Below are positions 17,255 to 25,145 of a DNA stretch of 64,000 nt, one piece after another. The notes under the pieces are model-generated. The model was not told the DNA's origin, did no database searches, and saw only the letters and a program-made list of their open reading frames with translations. Both the position numbers and the translations under genes were made by a program. Numbering within the stretch: the first letter of the stretch is position 1; every line of letters starts with the position of its first letter. Origin of the DNA: Lysobacter sp. M2-1 (GTDB lineage Bacteria > Pseudomonadota > Gammaproteobacteria > Xanthomonadales > Xanthomonadaceae); the NCBI RefSeq assembly GCF_022662495.1, contig NZ_JAKPBU010000005.1, forward strand, positions 124,001 through 188,000. The letters run 5' to 3'.

Positions 17255-17536
17255 ATGAAGGCCACCGTCGCCAATCTCGTGACGCCACATCTGCTCAGCG
17301 TCGTCGATCTCGCCAAGCAGGCCGAGATCGGCGGCAACATCGAGTGGCACCTGCGGGAAACCGTGTCAAGGACGATCGAGGCGCTCGGTCACCAGTACAA
17401 CGCCCGCGACCTGCTCACCACATATATCGAGGGGCTGGAAGCCGCCGCCCGCGCGAAGGGACGGATCTACAGCGCCTATGCCCGCGCGTTGCAGGCAGCC
17501 GCGGCCCAGGCCGCGCAACATCTCGAGAAGGTCTAG
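17255..17536 (+). CDS. Small helical protein of unknown function
   Basis: 93 residues from ATG 17255, with AGGGA about 5 bases upstream. The product is predicted to be almost entirely alpha-helical. It has alternating hydrophobic/charged helices and an Ala-rich end (ARALQAAAAQAAQHLEKV), without signal peptide or Cys. No family is recognised. The sequence could suit a helix-bundle adaptor. Upstream, 17003-17254 is empty of genes. Confidence 0.5.
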   Translation: MKATVANLVTPHLLSVVDLAKQAEIGGNIEWHLRETVSRTIEALGHQYNARDLLTTYIEGLEAAARAKGRIYSAYARALQAAAAQAAQHLEKV

Positions 17537-17565
17537 CGCCGAAGGGCGCGAAAGCGGGCCCGAAA

Positions 17566-17703
17566 GCGGGTCAGGTTCACCGATCGGTAGACCGGGTCCT
17601 GGGCGGCCGGAGGCGGGCCCGGTGCCGGCAAAGCCCCGTGTCCTGGCTTTCAGCCAGGAAAGGGGCAATCAGTGGGGACGAAGATGGTGCCAAGGACACT
17701 CTC
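17566..17703. repeat. Mixed repeat block (GGGTCAGGTTCAC, hairpin, GGTGCCAAGGACAC)
   Basis: GCGGGTCAGGTTCAC at 17566-17580, the hairpin TCCTGGC-TTTCA-GCCAGGA at 17641-17659 and GGTGCCAAGGACACTCTC at 17686-17703 bring together the two repeat families of this window in one spacer. Confidence 0.7.
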
Positions 17704-17738
17704 CCAAGCGACAACGCCCGCCTTCCGGAGGCGCGACG

Positions 17739-18350
17739 ATGCCTGAGGCTCGCCATGCCAACAACTCGCGCACCGTCGCGGATTACGAGCGCACGGTGCG
17801 CGACTACGTGGAGACCGTGGACGGAAGGGCGTCGGCCAGCGAAGAGGCGCTGCGCCGGCTGGCGGCGGCGGTGAAGCAGGGCACGCGCGTGCTCGAAATC
17901 GGCTCCGGCCCGGGCTGGGACGCCGATCGCCTGGAAGCGCTGGGCGTGGAGGTTTACCGCACCGATGCGGCCTCCGCGTTCTGCGAGTTCCAGGCCGAAC
18001 GCGGCAAGCACTGCGATCGGCTCGACCTGCTGTCGGACCCCATCGACGGGCGCTACGGCGGCGTCATGATGCTGTGCGTGCTGCAGCACTTCGAGCGCAC
18101 CCAGCTCGACGGCGCGCTGACCAAGCTGGCCAGGGCGCTGGAAGCGGGCGGGCTGATGCTCCTGATGTATCCCGAAGGCGAGGCCGACCAGTGGGAGCAC
18201 GGCACCGCGGGCGATTACCGCGTGGTGCGATGGCTGCCCGCTGCGTTCGATGCGCGTCTCGCGCAGGCGGGGTTGGCCGGCATATGGGAGACCACCATGC
18301 AGGGCCGCGGCGGCGCGTGGCGCACCCTGCTGGCGCGGAAGGAAAGCTGA
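17739..18350 (+). CDS. Class I SAM-dependent methyltransferase
   Basis: 203 residues from ATG 17739 (CGGAGG upstream). Motif I, VLEIGSGPGWDADRL (51-65), binds S-adenosylmethionine. The acidic residue ending strand 2 is replaced by YRTDAAS (Asp near 77), and a post-motif LCVLQHF stands where strand 4 is expected. This is the small, stand-alone Methyltransf_11/25-like form. The substrate cannot be told; a small molecule is more likely than nucleic acid given the absence of extra domains. The convergent DUF1801 gene starts its 3' end 45 bp after this stop. Confidence 0.85.
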   Translation: MPEARHANNSRTVADYERTVRDYVETVDGRASASEEALRRLAAAVKQGTRVLEIGSGPGWDADRLEALGVEVYRTDAASAFCEFQAERGKHCDRLDLLSDPIDGRYGGVMMLCVLQHFERTQLDGALTKLARALEAGGLMLLMYPEGEADQWEHGTAGDYRVVRWLPAAFDARLAQAGLAGIWETTMQGRGGAWRTLLARKES

Positions 18351-18395
18351 TGCGCGGCCTGTGGCGCACCCGCCGGAGTGCGGGAAACGAACGCC

Positions 18396-18791
18396 TCAAC
18401 TCCAGCCGGGATGCTTCGCCGCCTGCGCGATCCAGTCGCGGATTTCGGGGGCGCGCGCTTCGTCCAGGGTGCGGATCTTCACGTACCGCGAGCCTTCGCC
18501 CTGGGGCGGCGGCGGGTCGAACTTCGCGCCGGCGAAGAACACCAGGTTCACCGACACGTCGTACGCCACCATCTCGATGATCCAGCCGTTCTTCGGCAAG
18601 CCGTAATACGCCTTCTTCCATTTCACGGCGTACTGCAGGCCCGGGATGGTCTTGCGGATCAGTCCGTCCAGGTCGGCGACGATGGGCTGCAGGTCCGGCG
18701 TCACGTGCGTCAGCCAGTCCGCGACCTCGGCGTGGCTGCCCGATGGCTCGGGCGGCTTTCGGTTGGATGCGCCTGCGGTTGGCTTGGGCAT
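18396..18791 (-). CDS. DUF1801 (YdhG/YdeI-like) protein
   Basis: 131 residues from ATG 18791, with AGGAGCACG just upstream on the minus strand. The longer open frame reaching back to 20120 is an antisense shadow of other genes. The domain (about 20-125) has the family pattern: VADLDGLIRKTIPGLQYAVK followed by WKKAYYG, then FFAGAKFDPPPPQGEG and YVKIRTLDEA. DUF1801 proteins are small, related to the Fra/YdeI fold and of unproven function, with proposed iron-binding or stress roles. The N-terminus is a Pro/Lys-rich tail. Confidence 0.82.
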   Translation of the reverse strand: MPKPTAGASNRKPPEPSGSHAEVADWLTHVTPDLQPIVADLDGLIRKTIPGLQYAVKWKKAYYGLPKNGWIIEMVAYDVSVNLVFFAGAKFDPPPPQGEGSRYVKIRTLDEARAPEIRDWIAQAAKHPGWS

Positions 18792-18971
18792 GGGCGTGCT
18801 CCTGGTCCGATTGCGAAGGGCGAGAATAAAACCAAATCCAGCGTAGCCCGGTAAGCGCAGCGCACCCGGGACGCATTGCGTGGAGACCCGGGCGCGGTGG
18901 CCGCTGGCCGCCTGAGCGCGCGTTCCCCTGGCTGGGCCATTCCGAGCCCACCATCCAATGGAGACCACGCC

Positions 18972-19445
18972 ATGTCCATGCGCAATCGATTGGCCGCCGC
19001 GCTGTTGCTGTGCGGGTTCGTGACCGCCACCGGCGCCGCGATGGCGGCGGATCCGCCCCCCGCCGGCGACTGCTTCGTGGCGGCCTTCAAGGCCAACGAT
19101 GCCGACGCCGTGGCGGCCTGTTATGCGGAAGACGCGATCATCTGGTTCCCGGGCGGACCGATGGCGCAGGGCCGGACCGCGATCCGCGACGGGTTCGCGC
19201 ACCATTTCGGGGAGTTCGAGATCAAAGACGCCAGCCTGACCCAGATGGGCGAGGCGGCCTCGGCCGATACCCGCACCACGTGGGGCACTTACACGATCAC
19301 CAGCGCGCACAAGACGACGCAGAAGGAATCGGTCGAGCACGGCCGCTATGTGGACGTGCAAAAGCTGATCGACGGCAAGTGGCTGTACATAGTGGATCAT
19401 CCGTCCAACGATCCGGCCCCAGCCGTGGAGTCGGCAAAGCCGTAA
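18972..19445 (+). CDS. Exported SnoaL/NTF2-like protein
   Basis: 157 residues with a Sec signal peptide (MSMRNRLAAALLLCGFVTAT, cleavage after AMA). The mature part is a cone-shaped alpha+beta fold of the DUF4440/SnoaL type: FVAAFKANDADAVAACYAED, then AIIWFPGGPMAQGRTAIRDG, and paired strands ending KWLYIVDHPSND. Members serve as ketosteroid isomerase-like enzymes or simple ligand-binding proteins; no catalytic pair is evident here. It is transcribed alone. The upstream 18792-18971 contains a GTAGCCCGG...CCCGGGAC palindrome. Confidence 0.8.
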   Translation: MSMRNRLAAALLLCGFVTATGAAMAADPPPAGDCFVAAFKANDADAVAACYAEDAIIWFPGGPMAQGRTAIRDGFAHHFGEFEIKDASLTQMGEAASADTRTTWGTYTITSAHKTTQKESVEHGRYVDVQKLIDGKWLYIVDHPSNDPAPAVESAKP

Positions 19446-19698
19446 GGCGGAAAGCCGCACAGCGGGAGCTGCCGTGAAGTAAATCTGGATCCGCGACCAG
19501 GCCAGGTATCCGGTACACACGCCCAGCGCAGCGCTGGGCGTATCGCCCAGCAGCTGCTGCGCCTGGCGCGGTCGGCGTTCCGGTCGGCGTGCGCTCGACA
19601 ATGCCTGTCTCCTGCGGCGGATCGAGCAGATGCGCGGTTGCTTGGCCAACGCGATCGCACGTTGACGGTGGTGTCTGCGCAGTGGTACACGGCGCGTC

Positions 19699-20559
19699 AT
19701 GGAAATTTCCGCCGTTAGTGCGCATGCCCTTCGCGACGAGAAGCGACCGTTTCCGATGGCGTCGCTTGTCTGGTTTGTGGTGGGTGCGGTGGTCCTGCGG
19801 ATGCTTGCGATCCCTGCGTGGATGTTCTTTCCGGAACGTGGCGTCCTCGCGCACTCGGCGCGTGTGCTCATTCCGCTGTTGGTCGTGATCGGACTGATCG
19901 CCCTCAATCGAACGTTTCTGATGCGCGATGGGTTCCCGCGCGACACGCTGGGGTTGGGCCTCCGCCGAATCGGTTGGTTCTTCGCTGGCGCCATGCTGAT
20001 CGTGCCCGTGATTCTCGCGATGGCCGGAGCGCTCTGGCTGTTGGTGCCGTTCCATTGGGAGCGCGGCGCGATGGCGTGGTCGCAGCTCGGTTGGAAAACC
20101 GCGGAGTACTTTGCCGGCAATTTCGGCGAGGAGCTGGCGTTTCGCGGTTACATGCTGGTCGTGCTCACGCGTTACCTCGGGCTCACGAGGGCGCTGTTGA
20201 TCGGCGCGGTGTTATTTGGCCTGTTTCATCTTCCCGGCCTGTCTGGCATGCAGGCGGTCAAGATGGTCTGCACCACGGGCGCGATGTCTTTTGTTTTTGC
20301 CTATGGCTATGTGCTCAGCGGCTCGTTGTGGACAGCAGTCGGACTGCACGTATTTGGAAATGTGCTTCTGCACGAAGTGCTCGGGATGAGCGGCAAATCC
20401 GGGATTGCCACCATGGTGTTCCACGAACCGTGGCCCAGTGCGTACGATCCCGCGTTTCTGGTCTGGCTTGGCGTCAGCATTCCCGTGGCGGTGACCGGTG
20501 CACTGCTTGTCAAACGCTTCGGAATGAAGATCCGAGGCAACGCAGACGGAGGCAATTGA
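19699..20559 (+). CDS. CPBP family intramembrane glutamic endopeptidase
   Basis: 286 residues with about eight hydrophobic segments. The family's three motifs are complete: E144-E145-x3-R149 (GEELAFRGY), FxxxH with H177 (FGLFHLP) and HxxxN with H217/N221 (LHVFGN). CPBP (CAAX/ABI, PF02517) proteins cleave near membranes; bacterial ones are linked to bacteriocin self-protection, prenylated-peptide processing and surface-protein retention. No peptide gene is evident next door, so the substrate is open. The 250 bp before the start hold no gene. Confidence 0.88.
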   Translation: MEISAVSAHALRDEKRPFPMASLVWFVVGAVVLRMLAIPAWMFFPERGVLAHSARVLIPLLVVIGLIALNRTFLMRDGFPRDTLGLGLRRIGWFFAGAMLIVPVILAMAGALWLLVPFHWERGAMAWSQLGWKTAEYFAGNFGEELAFRGYMLVVLTRYLGLTRALLIGAVLFGLFHLPGLSGMQAVKMVCTTGAMSFVFAYGYVLSGSLWTAVGLHVFGNVLLHEVLGMSGKSGIATMVFHEPWPSAYDPAFLVWLGVSIPVAVTGALLVKRFGMKIRGNADGGN

Positions 20560-20564
20560 AACCC

Positions 20565-20594
20565 GCGGAAGGCGGGCCAGGGCCCGCCCTACGC
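20565..20594. repeat. REP-type palindrome
   Basis: GCGGAAGGCGGGC-CAGG-GCCCGCCCTACGC, eight bases after the CPBP stop. It is a variant of the standard GGCGGGCTTGAGCCCGCC unit. Confidence 0.85.
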
Positions 20595-20693
20595 CCGCAC
20601 TACGGGCTACGCCACTCGCGCCGACCCGCAGCGGAAGGCGCTCGGCACCGACCGGTTCGGGGGCATGGGTCGGACTCACGCCGCAAGCGGGTA

Positions 20694-20770
20694 AATGAAC
20701 CTGAACCCTTTGATTGGCAAGCTGTCTCCTGAAATCGAAACAAGAACGGTGTCAGAGAGGTCTGAGACCG
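20694..20770. repeat. AAATGAACCTGAACCC and GGTGTCAGAGAGG motifs
   Basis: AAATGAACCTGAACCCTTTG at 20694-20713 resembles 6049-6068, which also continues into TTGATTG. GGTGTCAGAGAGGTCTGAGACC at 20749-20770 is itself a near-palindrome. The remainder of 20560-20831 shows no gene. Confidence 0.65.
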
Positions 20771-20831
20771 GTTGCCGGCATCGTTGAAACCATGGCCCGG
20801 GAATAGCGGATAGCAAGACAAAGCTGAAGAC

Positions 20832-22142
20832 GTGGCCCGCACTCATGTCTACGCCAAAGGTCCTTTGCTACCGTGGGCCGATCTGGGGATGGTCATGGAC
20901 AAAATGCGCCAGGTCTTCAAGGTCAGCGTCCAGGGTATCGAACTGGGCATGTTTGTAAGCCGCCTGGATCGCCCCTGGCTGGAGACCTCATTTCCGTTGG
21001 AAGGCTTCGAGATCAAGACAGAGGAAGAGCTGCAGAAACTGCAGCGCATCTGCAGTCACGTCTATGTCGACATCGCGTCGGGGCGCTCGCCCGATCCGCG
21101 CTTCGTCGAGCTCGAGGAGACCGCGCTGGTCGAGGGTGCGCGCGGCCATGACGAGCTCGCCGAGCTGCGCAAGACCGACTGGAGCATCCAGAACGATTTC
21201 AACAGTGAGCTGGTGCACGCCGATGCGGCCCATGACACGCTGGAGCGTGGCATCGAGGAGGTCATGCAGGACCTGAAGGGCGGCCGTGAACTGGACCTGC
21301 AGAAACTGCACGACGGCGTTGAGGCCATGATCGGTTCGATCACGCGCAACCCGTCGGCGTTCGTCTGGCTCAAGGAGATCAAGCGCAAGGACAACTACAC
21401 GTACCAGCATGCGCTGGGTTGTTCGATCTGGGCGGCCACCTTTGGCCGGCACCTTGGCCTGGAAATCGAGGAGCTGCGCGAGTTGGCGCTCGGCGGACTG
21501 CTGTTCGACGTCGGCAAGACCCGCTTGCCAGCCGAAATTCTGGCCAAGAAAGCATCGCTCGATGCGCGCGAAACCCAGCAGATGCGGGGCCACGTCGAAC
21601 AAAGCCTGGAGATCCTCGAGAACACACCCGGGGTGTCGCGCAAGATCATCGATATGGTGGCCACGCACCACGAGCGCTATAACGGTACCGGCTATCCGCG
21701 CGGCCTCAGCGGCAGCGACATCCCCATCGAAGGGCGGATCCTCGGCCTGATCGACAGCTACGATGCACTGACCAACAACCGTCTCTACGCCGATGCCCTG
21801 TCGCCGCACCAGGCGGTCACCGAGTTGTACAAATGCCGGGGCACGCTGTTCCAGTCCGAGTTGGTCGAGCAATTCATTCTGACCTGCGGTATCTACCCGA
21901 CCGGGTCGCTGGTCGAGCTTTCCAATGGCCAGGTCGGGGTCGTCACCGCCGTGCACAGCCTGAAGCGGCTGCGGCCCAGCGTCATGTTGCTGCTGGATGA
22001 AGACAAGCTGCCGTTGCCGCAGTTCCGTACCATTGATCTTGGCGAGATGAAGGAGGACGCTCATGGGCGCCCGCTCAGCATCAAGTGTGGGCTGCCGCTA
22101 GGCGCTTACGGCATCGATCCGGTCGAACTCTTCCTCGACTAG
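20832..22142 (+). CDS. DUF3391 / HD-GYP domain protein with FD instead of HD
   Basis: Up to 436 residues from GTG 20832. Homologues begin near MRQVFKVSVQGIELGMFVSR (ATG 20904), so the first 24 codons are uncertain. The N-terminal DUF3391 is followed by an HD-GYP domain at about 165-370. The GYP segment is intact (HHERYNGTGYP, H279-H280 and G287-Y-P289), but the metal-binding HD pair reads F225-D226 (LLFDVGKTRLP) where LLHDIGK is usual. HD-GYP enzymes hydrolyse c-di-GMP to pGpG/GMP with a bi- or trinuclear iron site. Loss of this histidine predicts weak or no hydrolysis and possibly a c-di-GMP-sensing or scaffolding role. Eight bases separate it from the EAL gene, so they form an operon. Confidence 0.88.
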   Translation: MARTHVYAKGPLLPWADLGMVMDKMRQVFKVSVQGIELGMFVSRLDRPWLETSFPLEGFEIKTEEELQKLQRICSHVYVDIASGRSPDPRFVELEETALVEGARGHDELAELRKTDWSIQNDFNSELVHADAAHDTLERGIEEVMQDLKGGRELDLQKLHDGVEAMIGSITRNPSAFVWLKEIKRKDNYTYQHALGCSIWAATFGRHLGLEIEELRELALGGLLFDVGKTRLPAEILAKKASLDARETQQMRGHVEQSLEILENTPGVSRKIIDMVATHHERYNGTGYPRGLSGSDIPIEGRILGLIDSYDALTNNRLYADALSPHQAVTELYKCRGTLFQSELVEQFILTCGIYPTGSLVELSNGQVGVVTAVHSLKRLRPSVMLLLDEDKLPLPQFRTIDLGEMKEDAHGRPLSIKCGLPLGAYGIDPVELFLD

Positions 22143-22149
22143 CACGATC

Positions 22150-23454
22150 ATGAGCACGCCCGAGGACGAGCTGACCGGTCTGCACAATCGCCGCAGCTTC
22201 TTGTCGCTGCTGCGTCGGCATATCGCTTATGCCAACGACCGGCAAAACAATCTTGCCCTGATCGTCGTCGACGTGGACGGCTTCGCGCGGATCAATGGTG
22301 CGCACGGCTATGGATTCGGCGACGCGCTGCTGCAGCACCTGGCGGAGCAACTTGGCGCCGCGGTCCGCAAGTACGACTACGCAGCCCGGATCGGCAGCGA
22401 TCGTTTCGCCTTGATCCTGCCGCGGGTCATGAACGCGGGCCATGCCGAGCTGGCGGTGCAGAAGCTGTACCGCCTGCTCGACGTTCCGTTCCGTTCCGGC
22501 GAGCACCAGCTCAGGATTCCGGTCACGGTCGGCGTGGCGCTATGCCCCGCTCATGCCACCCATCCCGAGTACCTGTTGCGCCTGGCCGAGAAAGCGGTGG
22601 ACACGGCGCGCGTCACCGGGCAGCGCTGCGCGTTTGCTCCGGATGGGCCGCAAGTCGAAGGCCTGTCCGAGTTCTGGGATATCGAGATCGAGCTGGACGG
22701 CGCGCTCGAACGCGGCGAGATCGTCATGCATTACCAGCCGCAGGTGCGCATGTCCGACATGCGACCGGTCGGAGCCGAGGCCCTGATGCGCTGGAACAGT
22801 CGCTCGCGCGGTCCGGTGTCGCCCGATGTGTTCATCCCGATCGCCGAACGCACCGGCCAGATCAAGCAGCTTACAGTGTGGGCACTGAATACCGTGTTGC
22901 GCCAGTCCAGCAACTGGAAGCACGACTGGGGCGAGCTTTCTGTCGCCGTCAACATTCCAGCCGGACTCGTCGCCCAGGACGACTTGCCGGACCTGGTCGA
23001 AAACGCGATGAAACTATGGGGCAGGAAGGATATCCGGCTGATGTTGGAGATCACCGAACGATCGCTGATGGACTCGAAGCACAGTTTCGAGATCCTCTCG
23101 CGCATCCGCGAGCTCGGCGCCAAAGTGTCGATCGACGACTTCGGTACCGGATATTCGTGCCTGGCCTATTTCAAGAACACGCCGGCCGACGAGCTCAAGG
23201 TGGATCGGTCCTTCGTCATCGGGCTGCTCACGGACCAGGCCAAAGGTCATATCTCCAACCTGATCATCGATCTGGCCCATCGTTTCGGAATGTCGGTGGT
23301 AGCCGAGGGTGTCGAGGACGATGCGACGTTCCAAGCCCTGCGCGCCAGCGGTTGCGATATCGCGCAAGGCTACCTGTTTGGTAAAGCGCTCCCCTCCGAT
23401 GCGATGGAGCGCTGGTTGAACGAAGGCCCTCGTCGCATAGCGATCCCCCGCTAG
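22150..23454 (+). CDS. Degenerate GGDEF - EAL c-di-GMP protein
   Basis: 434 residues. GGDEF domain at about 5-160: the start DELTGLHNRRSF and VVDVDGFARINGAHGYGFGD are kept, but the active-site loop is GSDRF (82-86) in place of GGDEF/GGEEF, so cyclase activity is not expected. EAL domain at ~180-425: E210-A-L (GAEALMRW), NIPAGL, LEITER, D329-D330-FGTGYS, KVDRSF, AEGVED and QGYLFGKAL. All usual metal and catalytic residues appear present, so c-di-GMP phosphodiesterase activity is likely. The degenerate GGDEF may bind GTP as a regulator. There is no sensory domain, so input may come from the HD-GYP partner encoded just upstream. Confidence 0.9.
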   Translation: MSTPEDELTGLHNRRSFLSLLRRHIAYANDRQNNLALIVVDVDGFARINGAHGYGFGDALLQHLAEQLGAAVRKYDYAARIGSDRFALILPRVMNAGHAELAVQKLYRLLDVPFRSGEHQLRIPVTVGVALCPAHATHPEYLLRLAEKAVDTARVTGQRCAFAPDGPQVEGLSEFWDIEIELDGALERGEIVMHYQPQVRMSDMRPVGAEALMRWNSRSRGPVSPDVFIPIAERTGQIKQLTVWALNTVLRQSSNWKHDWGELSVAVNIPAGLVAQDDLPDLVENAMKLWGRKDIRLMLEITERSLMDSKHSFEILSRIRELGAKVSIDDFGTGYSCLAYFKNTPADELKVDRSFVIGLLTDQAKGHISNLIIDLAHRFGMSVVAEGVEDDATFQALRASGCDIAQGYLFGKALPSDAMERWLNEGPRRIAIPR

Positions 23455-23473
23455 GCTCCTACGCTCGTTGCCT

Positions 23474-23509
23474 AGGAAATGTGTGGAAGCGGTGTCAGAG
23501 GCATTTCCT
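23474..23509. repeat. AGGAAATG...CATTTCCT hairpin containing GGTGTCAGAGG
   Basis: Eight-base arms at 23474-23481 and 23502-23509 enclose the GGTGTCAGAGG motif, 20 bp after the EAL stop. It may end the c-di-GMP operon, but there is no T-run. Confidence 0.65.
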
Positions 23510-23654
23510 GCCGCACGAATGGCTCCGGGCCGTTCTGGATGATTTGTCGGAAGTGGCTCCTTGCCGCGCGACCGCCTGCCCTATCGTGTGGAAGTGGCAC
23601 ATCCCGCCCCGCGCCGCGGGTCGTCACCATCCCTGGATACGAGGTCGCATACCG

Positions 23655-24527
23655 ATGTCGCTCAACCGTCTCTTCGGCGCATTCTTCACGGGTGCCGTGA
23701 TCGCATTGGCGCTAGGCCTGTCCGCCGGCCGCGCGCACGCGCGTCCTCCCTACGAGAGCATCGAAATCGCGCCCGGGCTCTACAGTTTCGGCGCCGGGAT
23801 GGCGTTCAACGCGTTCATGATCACCGACGATGGCGTGATCGTAATGGACAGTTTCGACGAGGACTTCGCCAAGGCATCGCTCGCGGCGATCCGCAAGCTG
23901 ACCGACAAGCCGATCCGATATCTCGTCTATTCGCACAACCACTACGACCACATCAGCGGCGGCGCCGTGTTCAAGGCCGAAGGCGCGAAGATTCTGAGTC
24001 ACGAAACGGCCGCCGCCTGGTTGAGGGCGCATCCGAGCCCGGACGTGGTCATGCCCGACGAGACGTGGTCCGGGACCAGGTCCGTACTGAAGCTTGGGCA
24101 CAGCCAGATCGATCTCCTCTACTTTGGCGCGAACCACGGCGAAGGCATGACCGTGTTTTTGTTTCCGCGCGAGAAGACGATCTACACCGTCGACCTCGTC
24201 GTGCCGAAGCGCGTGGGCTTCACCTACATGCCCGATTTCTCGCCGAAGGAGTGGGAACGCACGCTCGCCGAGATGGGCGCACTCGATTTCGACCGCGTGA
24301 TGTACGCGCACAACGCGGCCGTGGGGCCGCGGTCGAGCGTCGCGGATCAACTCAGGTATCTGCAGGACCTGCGGGCCGCGGTACTGGCTGAACTCAAGCA
24401 GGGCACGCCGTTCATGCAGGTTCCCATGACGGTGAAGCTGCCGCAGTACGAAACATGGGACGGATACGACGAATGGTTGCCAATGAATGCCTGGCGCATC
24501 CTTCTTGAAATCGCGATGGGCGTGTAG
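23655..24527 (+). CDS. Exported metallo-beta-lactamase-fold hydrolase
   Basis: 290 residues from ATG 23655, chosen because a Sec signal peptide (MSLNRLFGAFFTGAVIALAL, cleavage near AHA) begins there. The zinc motif HxHxDH is H94-N-H96-Y-D98-H99 (YSHNHYDHISGG). A second-sphere Asp in YTVDLVVPKRV and a late His in MYAHNAAVGP complete the likely site, and GANHGEGMTVF supplies the middle His. Members with this layout include SoxH-like and quinoprotein-relay-like hydrolases rather than antibiotic-hydrolysing B1 enzymes. The substrate is unknown. It is followed by a GGGGTCAGAG motif (24565). Confidence 0.85.
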   Translation: MSLNRLFGAFFTGAVIALALGLSAGRAHARPPYESIEIAPGLYSFGAGMAFNAFMITDDGVIVMDSFDEDFAKASLAAIRKLTDKPIRYLVYSHNHYDHISGGAVFKAEGAKILSHETAAAWLRAHPSPDVVMPDETWSGTRSVLKLGHSQIDLLYFGANHGEGMTVFLFPREKTIYTVDLVVPKRVGFTYMPDFSPKEWERTLAEMGALDFDRVMYAHNAAVGPRSSVADQLRYLQDLRAAVLAELKQGTPFMQVPMTVKLPQYETWDGYDEWLPMNAWRILLEIAMGV

Positions 24528-24669
24528 CCAGGGTTCGAAGGGTCGTCAGGAAGAAGGAGAAAAAGGGGTCAGAGTGGGGTTGTCCGAGTTTTTTCGGACA
24601 CCACGAAGCGGGGACAATCCTCGCACGGAGGTCGCGGACGCCGACCTTCGATCAAAGATGCTCACGCGG

Positions 24670-25056
24670 TCAAGCCACAGCAATGACTTCGATCTCAACC
24701 AGCCAATCGGTCATCAGGGTTTGTGCAACGATCGCCGTCGTCGGAATGCGGCGATCGCCTAGCGCACGCGTGCGTGCGGCACCGTTAGCCTCGGCATATG
24801 ACGGGTCACGTAGATAGCTGGTCAACCGCACGATATTCTCGATGGTCATGTCAGCGCTGGCGAGAATCGTCCTTATATTCGACCAGATCAATTCGAGTTG
24901 TTCGTCGAGCGTCGTGCCAGCGACGCCATGTTCGTCCAGGCCCATTGTGCCGGCGACAAATAGGATCCGCTTGGGCTCCTGAACCTCGATGGCATGCACG
25001 TAATCTGGTGTGGCCGGATAAATCCCAGCGGTTGGGTTATGCGAGACAAGCTTCAT
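24670..25056 (-). CDS. RidA (YjgF/YER057c/UK114) family protein
   Basis: 128 residues. The fold signature is clear: ILFVAGTMGLDEHGV, LEQ-like DEQLELIWSNIRTILASADM, ENIVRLTSYLRD and WLVEIEVIAVA. In true RidA the segment IPxRS carries the arginine that holds the enamine/imine carboxylate. Here it reads RRIPTTAIVAQT, so that Arg is replaced by Thr and imine deaminase activity is doubtful. It is the first gene of a low-GC stretch on the minus strand and lies downstream of a truncated attC-like site, so it may be cassette-derived or the native edge of the island. Confidence 0.85.
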   Translation of the reverse strand: MKLVSHNPTAGIYPATPDYVHAIEVQEPKRILFVAGTMGLDEHGVAGTTLDEQLELIWSNIRTILASADMTIENIVRLTSYLRDPSYAEANGAARTRALGDRRIPTTAIVAQTLMTDWLVEIEVIAVA

Positions 25057-25089
25057 GCGGATTTTCCTTTCTTTCAGTAAAGATTCCCG

Positions 25090-25145
25090 GAGCGCACCAA
25101 GATGTCCAGCCGCGAAGTGGCTTCGGCTTGAACGGATTGTTAGGC
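25090..25145 (-). repeat. attC-like site, 3' of GNAT gene 1 (partial)
   Basis: On the minus strand the site opens with the core GCCTAAC (25139-25145), whose TAA is the stop codon of the acetyltransferase. It continues AATCCGTTCAAGCCGAAGCC and CACTTCGCGG, which matches the classical first half of integron attC sites. The expected second half (GGCTTAACTC...GTTAGGC) is not seen; instead the sequence passes into the leader of the RidA gene. I read it as a truncated attC. Confidence 0.7.

Noticed and set aside
16346-17536. 396-codon plus ORF covering the Dabb gene
   Set aside because: Only its last 93 codons (from 17255) look real; the remainder is antisense to the Tat-exported Dabb protein.
18792-20120. 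N-terminal extension of the DUF1801 frame
   Set aside because: It overlaps two well-supported plus-strand genes and has no family match; the DUF1801 domain starts at 18791.
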